A stretch of DNA of 7,559 nucleotides. Origin: JAUVHV01 sp964523875. GTDB lineage: Bacteria > Omnitrophota > Gorgyraeia > JABMRG01. Where the stretch lies: NCBI GenBank assembly GCA_964523875.1, contig CAZGAS010000052.1, positions 1 to 7,559 of the forward strand. The letters run 5' to 3'. Below, piece after piece: positions 1 to 5,827 of the stretch. Each line of letters opens with the position of its first letter. Positions within the stretch are counted from its first letter, which is position 1. The notes beneath the pieces are model-generated. The model was not told the DNA's origin and ran no database searches. It saw nothing but the letters and a program-made list of their open reading frames with translations. Made by a program: the position numbers and the translations under genes.

Positions 1-1
1 G

Positions 2-69
2 GGACAGTGGTTTAATTTCAAGAAGGACAGTGGATACCCACTGTCCTTCTTGGTTTCCAAACACTGTCC
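2..69. repeat. Nested GGACAGTG inverted repeats downstream of the aldolase gene
   Basis: Positions 19-33 and 38-52 form a perfect 15-bp stem with a 4-base loop (ATAC). An outer pair, GGACAGTG at 2-9 and CACTGTCC at 62-69, flanks it. The core GGACAGTG thus appears four times, twice in each orientation, in a REPIN-like arrangement. Downstream of the aldolase (minus strand) the inner hairpin is followed by AAATTAAACC rather than a U-run, so it is a poor intrinsic terminator although it could stabilise the 3' end. The element reaches the window edge and may continue beyond it. Confidence 0.75.
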
Positions 70-80
70 TTCACAATTCG

Positions 81-97
81 GAAACTGTTTCGGTTTT
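81..97. repeat. 17-bp repeat copy A at the aldolase stop codon
   Basis: GAAACTGTTTCGGTTTT is identical to 4171-4187, in the same orientation. The last base, 97, is part of the aldolase stop codon (97-99). As at thiG, the palindromic core GAAAC-T-GTTTC lies directly downstream of a gene, with a GGACAG-type inverted repeat further downstream. Confidence 0.75.
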
Positions 98-1149
98 TAA
101 GCTATTGTTATACTCTTATCAAGATATACATCCTGGATAGCATTTAACAATTCTATACCTTCCCGCATGGGTTTCTGGAAAGCCTTTCTTCCGGAGATTA
201 ACCCTGTGCCACCGGCCCGCTTGTTTATAACTGCTGTCTTTACAGCTTGCTGTAAATCATTATCGCCTGATGGCCCACCTGAATTTATCAGGCCTATCCT
301 TCCCATATAACAGTTTGCCAACTGGTAACGTGTGAGGTCTATAGGATTATCCGATGAAAGGTTCTCATAAACTAAGGGGCTTGTTTTGCCAAAATTAATA
401 GCTGTATAGCCGCCATTATTAGTGGGGAGTTTTTGCTTTATGATATCCGCCTCTATTGTAACACCTAAGTGATTTGCCTGGCCTGTAAGATCCGCTGATA
501 CATGATAATCTGTACCATCTTTCTTAAAAGCGTCATTTCGCAAATAACACCAGAGTACTGTAAACATCCCCAACTTGTGTGCCTTAGCAAATGCGGATGA
601 AACCTCCTCTATCTGCCTTCGTGATTCTTGTGAGCCAAAATATATAGTCGCTCCTACAGCCACCGCGCCCATATCACTGGCCTGTTCAACTGACGCGAAC
701 ATCCTCTGGTCAAATGTATTAGGATAACTCAATAGCTCATTATGATTTAGCTTAAGAATAAACGGTATCTTCTTCGCGTACTTAGCGGATATCATGCCCA
801 AAACACCTAAAGTTGAGACAACGCCATTACAGCCGCCTTCTATAGCAAGCTTTACGATATTTTCAGGATCAAAATATAAGGGGTTCGGCGCAAAAGAAGC
901 GCCTGCCGAATGCTCAATGCCCTGATCTACCGGCAGTATAGAAAGATAGCCTGTACCGTTTAAACGGCCATGGTTAAAAAGAAGCTGCATATTCTTTAGA
1001 ACTGACTTTTGCCTGTCTGATATCGAAAATATCCTCTCTATAAAATCCGGGCCCGGCAGATGCAGCATATCCTTTGATATTGTCTGGCAATTATGTTCAA
1101 GCAAAGACCTTGCTTCCCCACCTAATATATCTGTAATTCTAGTCATCAT
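97..1149 (-). CDS. fbaB: Class I fructose-bisphosphate aldolase, DhnA/FbaB type
   Basis: This cytoplasmic enzyme cleaves fructose 1,6-bisphosphate to dihydroxyacetone phosphate and glyceraldehyde 3-phosphate, and runs in reverse for gluconeogenesis, through a Schiff-base lysine and without metal. The 350 residues equal the length of E. coli FbaB. Diagnostic segments are ILPVDQGIEHSAGASFAPNP (71-90), HNELLSYPNTFDQ (136-148), VGATIYFGS, IEADIIKQKLP (232-242) and INFGKTSPLVYENL. K238 in DIIKQK is the likely Schiff-base lysine by analogy with archaeal-type class I aldolases. The C-terminal SGGPSGDNDL and GGTGLISGRKAFQ form the phosphate-binding loops. It is separated from the PP-loop gene by 67 bp and has no functional link to thiamine, so it may be a separate unit or the operon tail. 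Its stop codon touches repeat copy A. Confidence 0.94.
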   Translation of the reverse strand: MMTRITDILGGEARSLLEHNCQTISKDMLHLPGPDFIERIFSISDRQKSVLKNMQLLFNHGRLNGTGYLSILPVDQGIEHSAGASFAPNPLYFDPENIVKLAIEGGCNGVVSTLGVLGMISAKYAKKIPFILKLNHNELLSYPNTFDQRMFASVEQASDMGAVAVGATIYFGSQESRRQIEEVSSAFAKAHKLGMFTVLWCYLRNDAFKKDGTDYHVSADLTGQANHLGVTIEADIIKQKLPTNNGGYTAINFGKTSPLVYENLSSDNPIDLTRYQLANCYMGRIGLINSGGPSGDNDLQQAVKTAVINKRAGGTGLISGRKAFQKPMREGIELLNAIQDVYLDKSITIA

Positions 1150-1150
1150 A

Positions 1151-1157
1151 CTCCCCC
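1151..1157 (-). promoter_or_regulatory. Purine-rich ribosome binding site of the aldolase gene
   Basis: The coding strand reads GGGGGAG, T, then ATG ATG. The purine tract is only one base from the first ATG (1149) and four from the second (1146). The second ATG gives the better spacing, so the protein may begin MTRITDIL at 1146. No convincing promoter hexamers are visible in the A/T-rich 67-bp spacer (1150-1216) or a GC-rich terminator stem behind the PP-loop gene. Confidence 0.45.
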
Positions 1158-1216
1158 TTTTTTTTGTGTAATTAAGAAGTGTGCCTACCAGCGAAAATAA
1201 TTAATTTTTTAAACAA

Positions 1217-2215
1217 TTAAACCCTGAGGCTGGACAAGCTATCTTCTGTCGCTGGCATCACGTCTATTGATTTCTCCCCAATACCGGGATGTTTTTTGTA
1301 CAATATACTAACCTTACTACCCGGGGTTGAATCGCTATATCTAGCAACAATTCCCGCGGCTGCATGAATTGTATCCTCATCAAAGGCCCCTCTTCCTATC
1401 CCAACCGGCCCCGGAATCCCAAGTGTGCTAAAAGAATAATCCATATCTCGGACAAGGTCAAGTAATAGGCTATTCTGCTTCTCGTCACGGCCAACAACCA
1501 GTTTAGTTTTTGGAGAAAGCCTAAATACCCTGCCATTCTTGATCAGGCTTATGTCATTTGCCTGAAAATCTTTTTCATGCTTAATTATATCGCGCATCTT
1601 GCCTGAAAACGCCCTATCCGCCAGGAGACAGCCACCAGCTGGATTGGGAAAACCTTCAATACCAAACCTCTTAGCAAGCGCAATCTGCGGCTTCCTTGAC
1701 CTGCCCTGCAGCGCGAAAAACTTATCCCTGTTTATCCATCCTCGATCTTCAGGGATACTTGCTTTAAACAATTTTGCGGATAAAGGGCGTACGATGATAC
1801 CTGATGTTGCGCTGGCATTCTCTATCGTGTTTAGAACAGACCTATGTTGCGACATCGGACGTTGGCCTAACACCTCGCCTGTTATTAAAAAAGACGCGTC
1901 ATTGGCCCGCATGTACTCTTTAGCTTTTTTTAGTATAAATACCTTGCAATCTATGCATGGATTCAGATTTTTACCATAACCATGTTCAGGGTTCTTTACT
2001 ACATCAAAATAGTCTTCACCCGCCTCGAAAATACTTAACCTTGCCTTTGCCTGATAAGCGACATTATTAAGCAGTGAGTTATTAAGCGTATCATCATATT
2101 TCCCCCAGAAGATAGTCTTAAAATACAATGCCTCCACGTCTATACCCTGGTCCGCGATTAATCGCGTGGCAAGTATGCTATCTAAGCCCCCTGAAAATAA
2201 CGATATTGCTTTCAC
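1217..2215 (-). CDS. MnmA/ThiI-like PP-loop ATPase with NFACT-R-like C-terminal domain
   Basis: This is a predicted RNA (probably tRNA) thiolation enzyme; the exact target is unknown. The PP-loop SGGLDS is at residues 8-13, for ATP-driven adenylation of a base. NPCIDCK places C90 where MnmA has its first catalytic cysteine (NPDILCN), and GGCLLAD puts C196 at the second (GICFI); the 106-residue separation is close to MnmA's. From about 222 a second domain carries VVGRDEKQNSLL (240-251), DYSFSTLGIPGPVGIGRG (259-276) and AAAGIVARYS (285-294). These resemble the VGRN..QN, D.WfH..G.PG and AA..AA.YS signatures of the NFACT-R (DUF814-type) RNA-binding domain. There is no rhodanese domain and no THUMP domain, so it is not classical ThiI. 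It starts with GTG, overlaps the thiF stop by 4 nt, and has AAAGGA eight bases upstream. Specific substrate and sulfur donor cannot be read from the sequence. Confidence 0.85.
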   Translation of the reverse strand: MKAISLFSGGLDSILATRLIADQGIDVEALYFKTIFWGKYDDTLNNSLLNNVAYQAKARLSIFEAGEDYFDVVKNPEHGYGKNLNPCIDCKVFILKKAKEYMRANDASFLITGEVLGQRPMSQHRSVLNTIENASATSGIIVRPLSAKLFKASIPEDRGWINRDKFFALQGRSRKPQIALAKRFGIEGFPNPAGGCLLADRAFSGKMRDIIKHEKDFQANDISLIKNGRVFRLSPKTKLVVGRDEKQNSLLLDLVRDMDYSFSTLGIPGPVGIGRGAFDEDTIHAAAGIVARYSDSTPGSKVSILYKKHPGIGEKSIDVMPATEDSLSSLRV

Positions 2216-2817
2216 CTTACCGTTCCTTTTAACACATACTCCAATATGATGTCTGCCTGTTTCGCGGCGACAATATTAACCTTGGGAGAAAGCGGCGGAG
2301 CCCTGTCTATACCTGTCTCCAAATCCCCTACAAGGCTTAAGTTTTTCTTTATTCTTCTGATTTTAATCTGGTCTGAGTTCCCAAATCCCGCGACACCTGA
2401 TGCCGTAACTATAAACTTTACCTTATTTAGAAGGTTTGATACTGCCATACTCTTGCGCTCTGCTTCATCAAGCGCCTCAACTACGATATCACAATCCGTG
2501 AAAGTCTCTACTATATTAGCCGAGGTTAATCTTTTCCGGATAGCCTCTATCTGTATCTCAGGATTTATTCTTTTTAAGTTTGCCTCTAACGCATTTACCT
2601 TCGGCATGTTAACCTGGTCTAAAAAAAAGAATTGTCTGTCAAGATTGGATTCTTCTAATATATCAAAGTCAACGATCTTCAATCTGATAAACCCGCTTCG
2701 GACAAGATTAAAGGCGCAATTAGACCCCAGCCCTCCACAACCGGCTACACCGATCTTTACTGATTCAATCTTCTCAAGGTTATCTTTACCTAACTTATCT
2801 TCCAGAAATCTTCTCAT
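2212..2817 (-). CDS. thiF: ThiS adenylyltransferase ThiF, short family
   Basis: This E1-like enzyme activates the ThiS C-terminus with ATP so that sulfur can be loaded. The 201-residue Rossmann protein has the nucleotide loop GVAGCGGLGSN (23-33), VDFD (49-52), SNLDRQ (57-62, with the expected catalytic arginine R61), K73 in MPKVNAL and a metal-binding-type aspartate D117 in EALDEAE. It is about 50 residues shorter than E. coli ThiF. It lacks paired CxxC zinc cysteines and has no cysteine after C109. That fits the short ThiF subfamily found in anaerobes, but it means the classical sulfur-relay cysteine is missing. The start is 4 nt after thiH, and the stop overlaps the next gene as GTGA. MoeB or HesA are less likely given the size and the thiH and thiS neighbours. 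Confidence 0.9.
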   Translation of the reverse strand: MRRFLEDKLGKDNLEKIESVKIGVAGCGGLGSNCAFNLVRSGFIRLKIVDFDILEESNLDRQFFFLDQVNMPKVNALEANLKRINPEIQIEAIRKRLTSANIVETFTDCDIVVEALDEAERKSMAVSNLLNKVKFIVTASGVAGFGNSDQIKIRRIKKNLSLVGDLETGIDRAPPLSPKVNIVAAKQADIILEYVLKGTVR

Positions 2818-2821
2818 AATA

Positions 2822-3970
2822 TTAAAAACTAGTCCCTAGTTTCCCTAGTTTCTCTACTTGATCTATTTGGAGCCAATCTTTAAGAACGGGTTGATATCCC
2901 CGCCTCAGCAAAAGTTTTTTTATCTCTGATACGCTTCTTTTATCATATATAGAAAATTGCTCAGCCTTTTCTTGAGCTGCGTCAGATGTGTGGCCGCCAA
3001 CAACAGTAGTAGAATCCGCAGATATCTTTGTGATGCCTAATGGAAGAAGGTTATCTCTCAACTGTGCGGTCTCTCTTGTTGAAAGAGTAATACCGACTCT
3101 GGGTAAAAAAAGCCTTATAGCTAATATCAGTTGCGCGATATCTCTATCTGATACCTCATATCGGGGACGATACTCCTCTGTCTGGGGCCTTATTCTTGGT
3201 ACTGAGATACCTATCTCTGCCTCAGGAAATTTATCCTGGAGATATTTAGCATGTAACCCAGCATAAAAACCATCTTCGCGCCATTTGCTTAATCCCAGCA
3301 AGGCCCCTATATTAACAACTCTCATCTTTTTGCGCAGGGCCCTCTCCGGCGCGTCAAGACGGAAGAAATAGTCTTTCTTTGGCCCCTTCAGATGCACCTT
3401 GTCATAAATAGACTTGTTGTATGTCTCCTGATATATGGTAAGTCCATCTACCCCTTCGTCTATGAGTTCATTATACTCATCCCCCCCTAAAGGGTATATC
3501 TCTATGGAGATAGAACTAAAATATCTTTTCAGTACTTTTACAGAATCTTTTATATATGACAAAGGGCTCTTGGATCTCGAACTTCCCGTAAGAACCAATA
3601 TGTGCCTTAAACCTGCCTTCGCGATATATCTTGCCTCCCTGTCAAGCTCATCCATAGTAAGTTTTTTTCTGGGTTTTTTCATATTTATATTAAAGCCGCA
3701 ATAAATACAATTATTATCACAGTAATTTGAGATATATATCGGTGTATAAAGTTGTATCGCCCTTCCAAAGTTATTCAAGGTTATTCTGTGGGCTTTTTCT
3801 GCCATAGCTTCAAGGGAGACAGATGCTGCTGGAGAAAGAAGCGTGAGAAACTGCGCCGGAGTTAATGTATCTCTGGATAAGACGCTCTCTGTCTCTTGCC
3901 TGGTTACAGAAGCTAAGCTCTTGTCTATTTCCGCGGATTCGTATTTTTTAATCAGGTCTATAAAACTCAT
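2822..3970 (-). CDS. thiH: 2-iminoacetate synthase ThiH (radical SAM tyrosine lyase)
   Basis: ThiH cleaves tyrosine with a 5'-deoxyadenosyl radical to dehydroglycine (2-iminoacetate) and p-cresol, feeding ThiG. It needs a [4Fe-4S] cluster, is oxygen sensitive, and replaces the oxygen-dependent ThiO. The 382 residues are close to E. coli ThiH (377). TPAQFLTLLSPAA at about 37-49 is the family N-terminus. CDNNCIYCGF gives the cluster cysteines C84, C88 and C91. YQETYNKSIYDKVHLKGPKKD, SVPRIRP and LSTRETAQLRD follow in the expected order. HydG is excluded because the C-terminal cluster domain is absent. An in-frame TAA at 3983-3985 leaves the ATG at 3970 as the only upstream ATG, yet no Shine-Dalgarno precedes it. 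The stop is 4 nt before the thiF start. Confidence 0.96.
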   Translation of the reverse strand: MSFIDLIKKYESAEIDKSLASVTRQETESVLSRDTLTPAQFLTLLSPAASVSLEAMAEKAHRITLNNFGRAIQLYTPIYISNYCDNNCIYCGFNINMKKPRKKLTMDELDREARYIAKAGLRHILVLTGSSRSKSPLSYIKDSVKVLKRYFSSISIEIYPLGGDEYNELIDEGVDGLTIYQETYNKSIYDKVHLKGPKKDYFFRLDAPERALRKKMRVVNIGALLGLSKWREDGFYAGLHAKYLQDKFPEAEIGISVPRIRPQTEEYRPRYEVSDRDIAQLILAIRLFLPRVGITLSTRETAQLRDNLLPLGITKISADSTTVVGGHTSDAAQEKAEQFSIYDKRSVSEIKKLLLRRGYQPVLKDWLQIDQVEKLGKLGTSF

Positions 3971-4012
3971 CAGTTGGGTGCTTTACGCACTTATCTTTGG
4001 TGTTCGGTTTTA

Positions 4013-4026
4013 GGTTATCGGTTATC
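4013..4026. repeat. Tandem GGTTATC heptamer pair upstream of thiH
   Basis: GGTTATC occurs twice head to tail at 4013-4019 and 4020-4026, and a diverged GGTTTTA lies just before it at 4006-4012. This suggests a short heptamer tract of about three units. It lies 43-56 bases upstream of the thiH start codon. No function can be inferred from two or three units. Confidence 0.5.
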
Positions 4027-4053
4027 ACTTAAATATTAAACATCTATCTACTG

Positions 4054-4066
4054 GGGACACTGTCCC
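4054..4066. repeat. GGGACA-C-TGTCCC palindrome
   Basis: GGGACA (4054-4059) and TGTCCC (4061-4066) are exact reverse complements around one central C. A loop of one base cannot form a simple full hairpin, so this is more likely a DNA-level palindrome or a degenerate copy of a REP-like unit. It shares the GGACA/TGTCC core with the elements at 2-69 and 5828-5877. Confidence 0.65.
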
Positions 4067-4170
4067 GATTGAAAATAAAACACCTCTCCCGATTGGATTG
4101 GAAACCGCTCATTAACTATTCATACCAGAAGGTTCCTTAAATGCTGCTGTAATAGTTATATGACATTTAA

Positions 4171-4187
4171 GAAACTGTTTCGGTTTT
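4171..4187. repeat. 17-bp repeat copy B at the thiG stop codon
   Basis: GAAACTGTTTCGGTTTT here matches positions 81-97 exactly and in the same orientation. Its last two bases are part of the thiG stop codon. Within it, GAAAC-T-GTTTC is an 11-bp palindrome around a single central base. On the coding strand the gene therefore ends TAA followed by AACCGAAACAGTTTC. An exact 17-mer recurring in 7.5 kb is unlikely by chance. Its function is unknown; a dispersed palindromic element or a factor-binding site is possible. Confidence 0.75.
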
Positions 4188-4962
4188 ATTTGATATCACG
4201 TAAAAAACCTGTAAGGGGTGAAGATGGATCAGCGAATTCATTCGCAACTATACCGCTGTCTAAGTACGCTGTCCTACCTGCTGCCACCGCAAGGCTAAAT
4301 GCCTTAGCCGCGGCTACGGGATTACGCGCTGTAGCGATAGCTGTATTCACCAAAACCCCATCACAGCCAAGTTCCATACATGCTGCTGCCTCAGACGGCC
4401 AACCGATACCGGCGTCAACTATAACAGGTATCTCGATTTCGCTGACCATTATTCTCACGAGCTCCTCTGTCTTCAGCCCACGGTTACTGCCTATCGGAGA
4501 ACCTAAGGGCATAACAGCGCCAGCTCCGGCATCCACAAGACGCCTTGCCATACTCAGGTCAGGGCTCATATACGCAAGGGTAACAAAGCCCTCCTTTGAC
4601 AATACCTCTGTAGCCTTCAAGGTCTCTGTGTTATCAGGCAAGAGGTACTTATTATCTGGTATCACCTCTATCTTCACCCAGTTACCGCAGCCCATTGCCT
4701 TGCCAAGCCGGGCTATCCTTATTGCCTCATCCGCGTCTCTGGCGCCTGATGTATTAAGCATTATTATACAATCCTGAGGTATATTATCCAGTATGTTATC
4801 ATCTATGGAATCCGCGTCAACCCTTCTAAGGGCAACCGTCACAACCTCTGCTCGCGATTGTTCAAGCACCTTTTTCACAATAGCCTTATCAGGAAATTTT
4901 CCTGTACCTATAAACAACCTGTTGCGTATGCTCTTATCCGCTATCTTTAAAGTATCTTCCAT
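4186..4962 (-). CDS. thiG: Thiazole synthase ThiG
   Basis: ThiG forms the thiazole phosphate ring from DXP, dehydroglycine and the sulfur of ThiS thiocarboxylate. The 258-residue TIM barrel is full length. WVKIEVI contains K97, the lysine expected to form the imine with DXP. E99 and D183 (in IVDAGIG) fall one residue after the acid/base pair of the Bacillus enzyme, E98 and D182. Other hallmarks are LNTSGARDADEA, MPLGSPIGSNRG at about 151-162 and DGVLVNTAIATARNP at about 201-215. The C-terminal SSPLTG segment is also typical. The start has a perfect Shine-Dalgarno inside thiS. The stop codon overlaps the last two bases of a 17-bp repeat (4171-4187), and a 215-bp gap follows before thiH. Confidence 0.97.
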   Translation of the reverse strand: MEDTLKIADKSIRNRLFIGTGKFPDKAIVKKVLEQSRAEVVTVALRRVDADSIDDNILDNIPQDCIIMLNTSGARDADEAIRIARLGKAMGCGNWVKIEVIPDNKYLLPDNTETLKATEVLSKEGFVTLAYMSPDLSMARRLVDAGAGAVMPLGSPIGSNRGLKTEELVRIMVSEIEIPVIVDAGIGWPSEAAACMELGCDGVLVNTAIATARNPVAAAKAFSLAVAAGRTAYLDSGIVANEFADPSSPLTGFLRDIK

Positions 4963-4976
4963 CCTAACCTCCTCCT
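4963..4976 (-). promoter_or_regulatory. thiG Shine-Dalgarno embedded in the thiS Gly-Gly tail codons
   Basis: On the coding strand the last codons of thiS, GTA GGA GGA GGT TAG, contain AGGAGGAGGT. This holds two registers of a perfect Shine-Dalgarno (AGGAGG), five and eight bases before the thiG ATG at 4962. The catalytic Gly-Gly codons of the sulfur carrier therefore also provide the strongest ribosome binding site in the window. It sets the thiG start unambiguously. Confidence 0.85.
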
Positions 4977-5164
4977 ACAAAGCTTACTATCTCTATATTA
5001 TCCTTTTCATTTAAGACAACCTCGCGCCAACGCTCTTTGGCAACGATACCACTATTATACTCAACTACTATTCTCCCTGCCTTCAAGTCCTTCGCGCTTA
5101 TAAGTTCGAAAAGTGTATTGCACCTGGGAACGTTCTCCTCCTGCCCATTTATCCTTAGTATCAT
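4964..5164 (-). CDS. thiS: Sulfur carrier protein ThiS
   Basis: ThiS is a small ubiquitin-fold protein whose C-terminal glycine is adenylated by ThiF and converted to a thiocarboxylate. ThiG then uses that sulfur to build the thiazole ring. The product is 66 residues, the normal size, and starts MILRINGQE as a beta strand. It ends IEIVSFVGGG, which carries the required Gly-Gly tail. The start overlaps the thiE stop as ATGA, and a GGAG lies eight bases upstream. The stop is one base before the thiG start. The last glycine codons, GGA GGA GGT, double as the thiG ribosome binding site. The closest alternative would be MoaD, but the length, the tail and the thiG neighbour all favour ThiS. Confidence 0.95.
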   Translation of the reverse strand: MILRINGQEENVPRCNTLFELISAKDLKAGRIVVEYNSGIVAKERWREVVLNEKDNIEIVSFVGGG

Positions 5165-5811
5165 AACCTTGACTCCGCCTTGTACAGGCTTATCTTATTT
5201 CTTAAATTCTCTACCGCGGTAGTAATATTATCAGATTCAGTTATAGCGCGTATTACCGCTATATTCTTAACGCCTTTCCTGAATAGAAAGTCGATATTTG
5301 CTAGGCTGATACCACCGATAAATATAACCGGTTTTATCGCTATACCAAGAACCTCTTTGATATCATCTGTACCCAGAAAAAAATCTTTTGTTTTTGTAGG
5401 AAATATCGGTCCAAAGGCTATATAATTAAAATCATCGCTATTGGCTTGCTTAAACTCCTCTATTGAATGCGTAGAGATGCCTATTATCTTATCAGGTCCC
5501 AATATCTTCCGGGCGTTTGAAAGCGGGTATCTTTTTATATCTTCCTGCCCCAGATGCAACCCATCCGCATTCAAATCTCTGGCTAGATATGGATCATCAT
5601 TGACAATAAATGGCGTGTTAAACTCCCTGCATAATAATAGCAGGCCCTTGCCAAGCGCTATAAGGCCCCGCTCAGAAATATTCTTTTCCCGCATCTGTAA
5701 AATATCGACACCTGCGTCAAGCGCGTTTTTTGCTATATCCAAAACAGGCCTTCCATTAGCATATTCCGAACTTAAGACAAGGTATAGGTTGTAATCTTCT
5801 ATTCTCTTCAT
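5161..5811 (-). CDS. thiE: Thiamine-phosphate synthase
   Basis: ThiE condenses HMP pyrophosphate with the carboxylated thiazole phosphate made by ThiG, giving thiamine monophosphate. The 216-residue TIM barrel has the family motifs in order: QMREK at 39-43, NDD at 71-73 (pyrophosphate and Mg binding), DGLHLGQED at about 83-91, GPIFPTKTK at 134-142 and the phosphate-binding IGGI at 165-168. The length is typical of the family. The ATG at 5811 has only a weak GGGA about ten bases upstream. The gene overlaps thiS by 4 nt (ATGA), implying translational coupling. It is the first gene of the thi cluster, only 66 bp below glnS, and no TPP riboswitch is visible in that gap. TenI, a non-catalytic relative, is less likely because the active-site motifs are intact and the gene sits beside thiS and thiG. 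Confidence 0.95.
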   Translation of the reverse strand: MKRIEDYNLYLVLSSEYANGRPVLDIAKNALDAGVDILQMREKNISERGLIALGKGLLLLCREFNTPFIVNDDPYLARDLNADGLHLGQEDIKRYPLSNARKILGPDKIIGISTHSIEEFKQANSDDFNYIAFGPIFPTKTKDFFLGTDDIKEVLGIAIKPVIFIGGISLANIDFLFRKGVKNIAVIRAITESDNITTAVENLRNKISLYKAESRL

Positions 5812-5827
5812 TGAAATAAATCCCGCT

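Larger units (their letters stand above)
3971..4185. other. 215-bp gap between thiG and thiH, with short repeats and no gene
   Basis: No plausible coding region occurs here; the longest minus-strand ATG reading frames are about ten codons. The gap holds most of repeat copy B (4171-4187), the GGGACA-C-TGTCCC palindrome (4054-4066), a 9-bp direct repeat TCCCGATTG (4063-4071 and 4087-4095) and a tandem GGTTATC pair (4013-4026). It also has two weak inverted pairs: TAACTATT 4113-4120 with AATAGTTA 4151-4158, and TTAAATG 4137-4143 with CATTTAA 4164-4170. I could not recognise a promoter with both -35 and -10 elements, a riboswitch, or a thiO remnant. All the other spacers inside the thi cluster are 4 bp or less. 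Confidence 0.7.

Noticed and set aside
19..52. Intrinsic terminator for the aldolase gene
   Set aside because: The 15-bp stem is strong, but no U-run follows it on either strand, so it is listed as a repeat rather than a terminator.
1217..2215. Calling the PP-loop gene thiI, mnmA or queC
   Set aside because: There is no THUMP or rhodanese domain as in ThiI, and the C-terminal half is NFACT-R-like rather than the MnmA barrel. QueC would have C-terminal zinc cysteines, which are absent. Only a family-level call is justified.
2831..2857. 9-bp tandem-like units (AGTCCCTAG, TTTCCCTAG, TTTCTCTAC) at the 3' end of thiH
   Set aside because: There are only about two and a half imperfect units and they stay in frame, encoding a KLGKLG-type tail. 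This is compatible with ordinary coding sequence or minor slippage.
2822..3970. HydG (hydrogenase maturation tyrosine lyase) instead of ThiH
   Set aside because: The protein is 382 residues and ends without the C-terminal cysteine cluster domain of HydG, and it sits between thiG and thiF.
4136..4163. Tiny minus-strand ATG frame of about nine codons in the thiG-thiH spacer, as a possible leader peptide
   Set aside because: It has no Shine-Dalgarno sequence, no run of regulatory codons, and no attenuator-like structure next to it.
4160..4777. 205-codon plus-strand open frame opposite thiG, and similar plus-strand frames opposite thiF, thiH, thiE, glnS and the PP-loop gene
   Set aside because: All lie antisense to genes with clear family motifs, show no recognisable domains, and have low-complexity Ser/Leu/Ala-rich translations typical of shadow frames.
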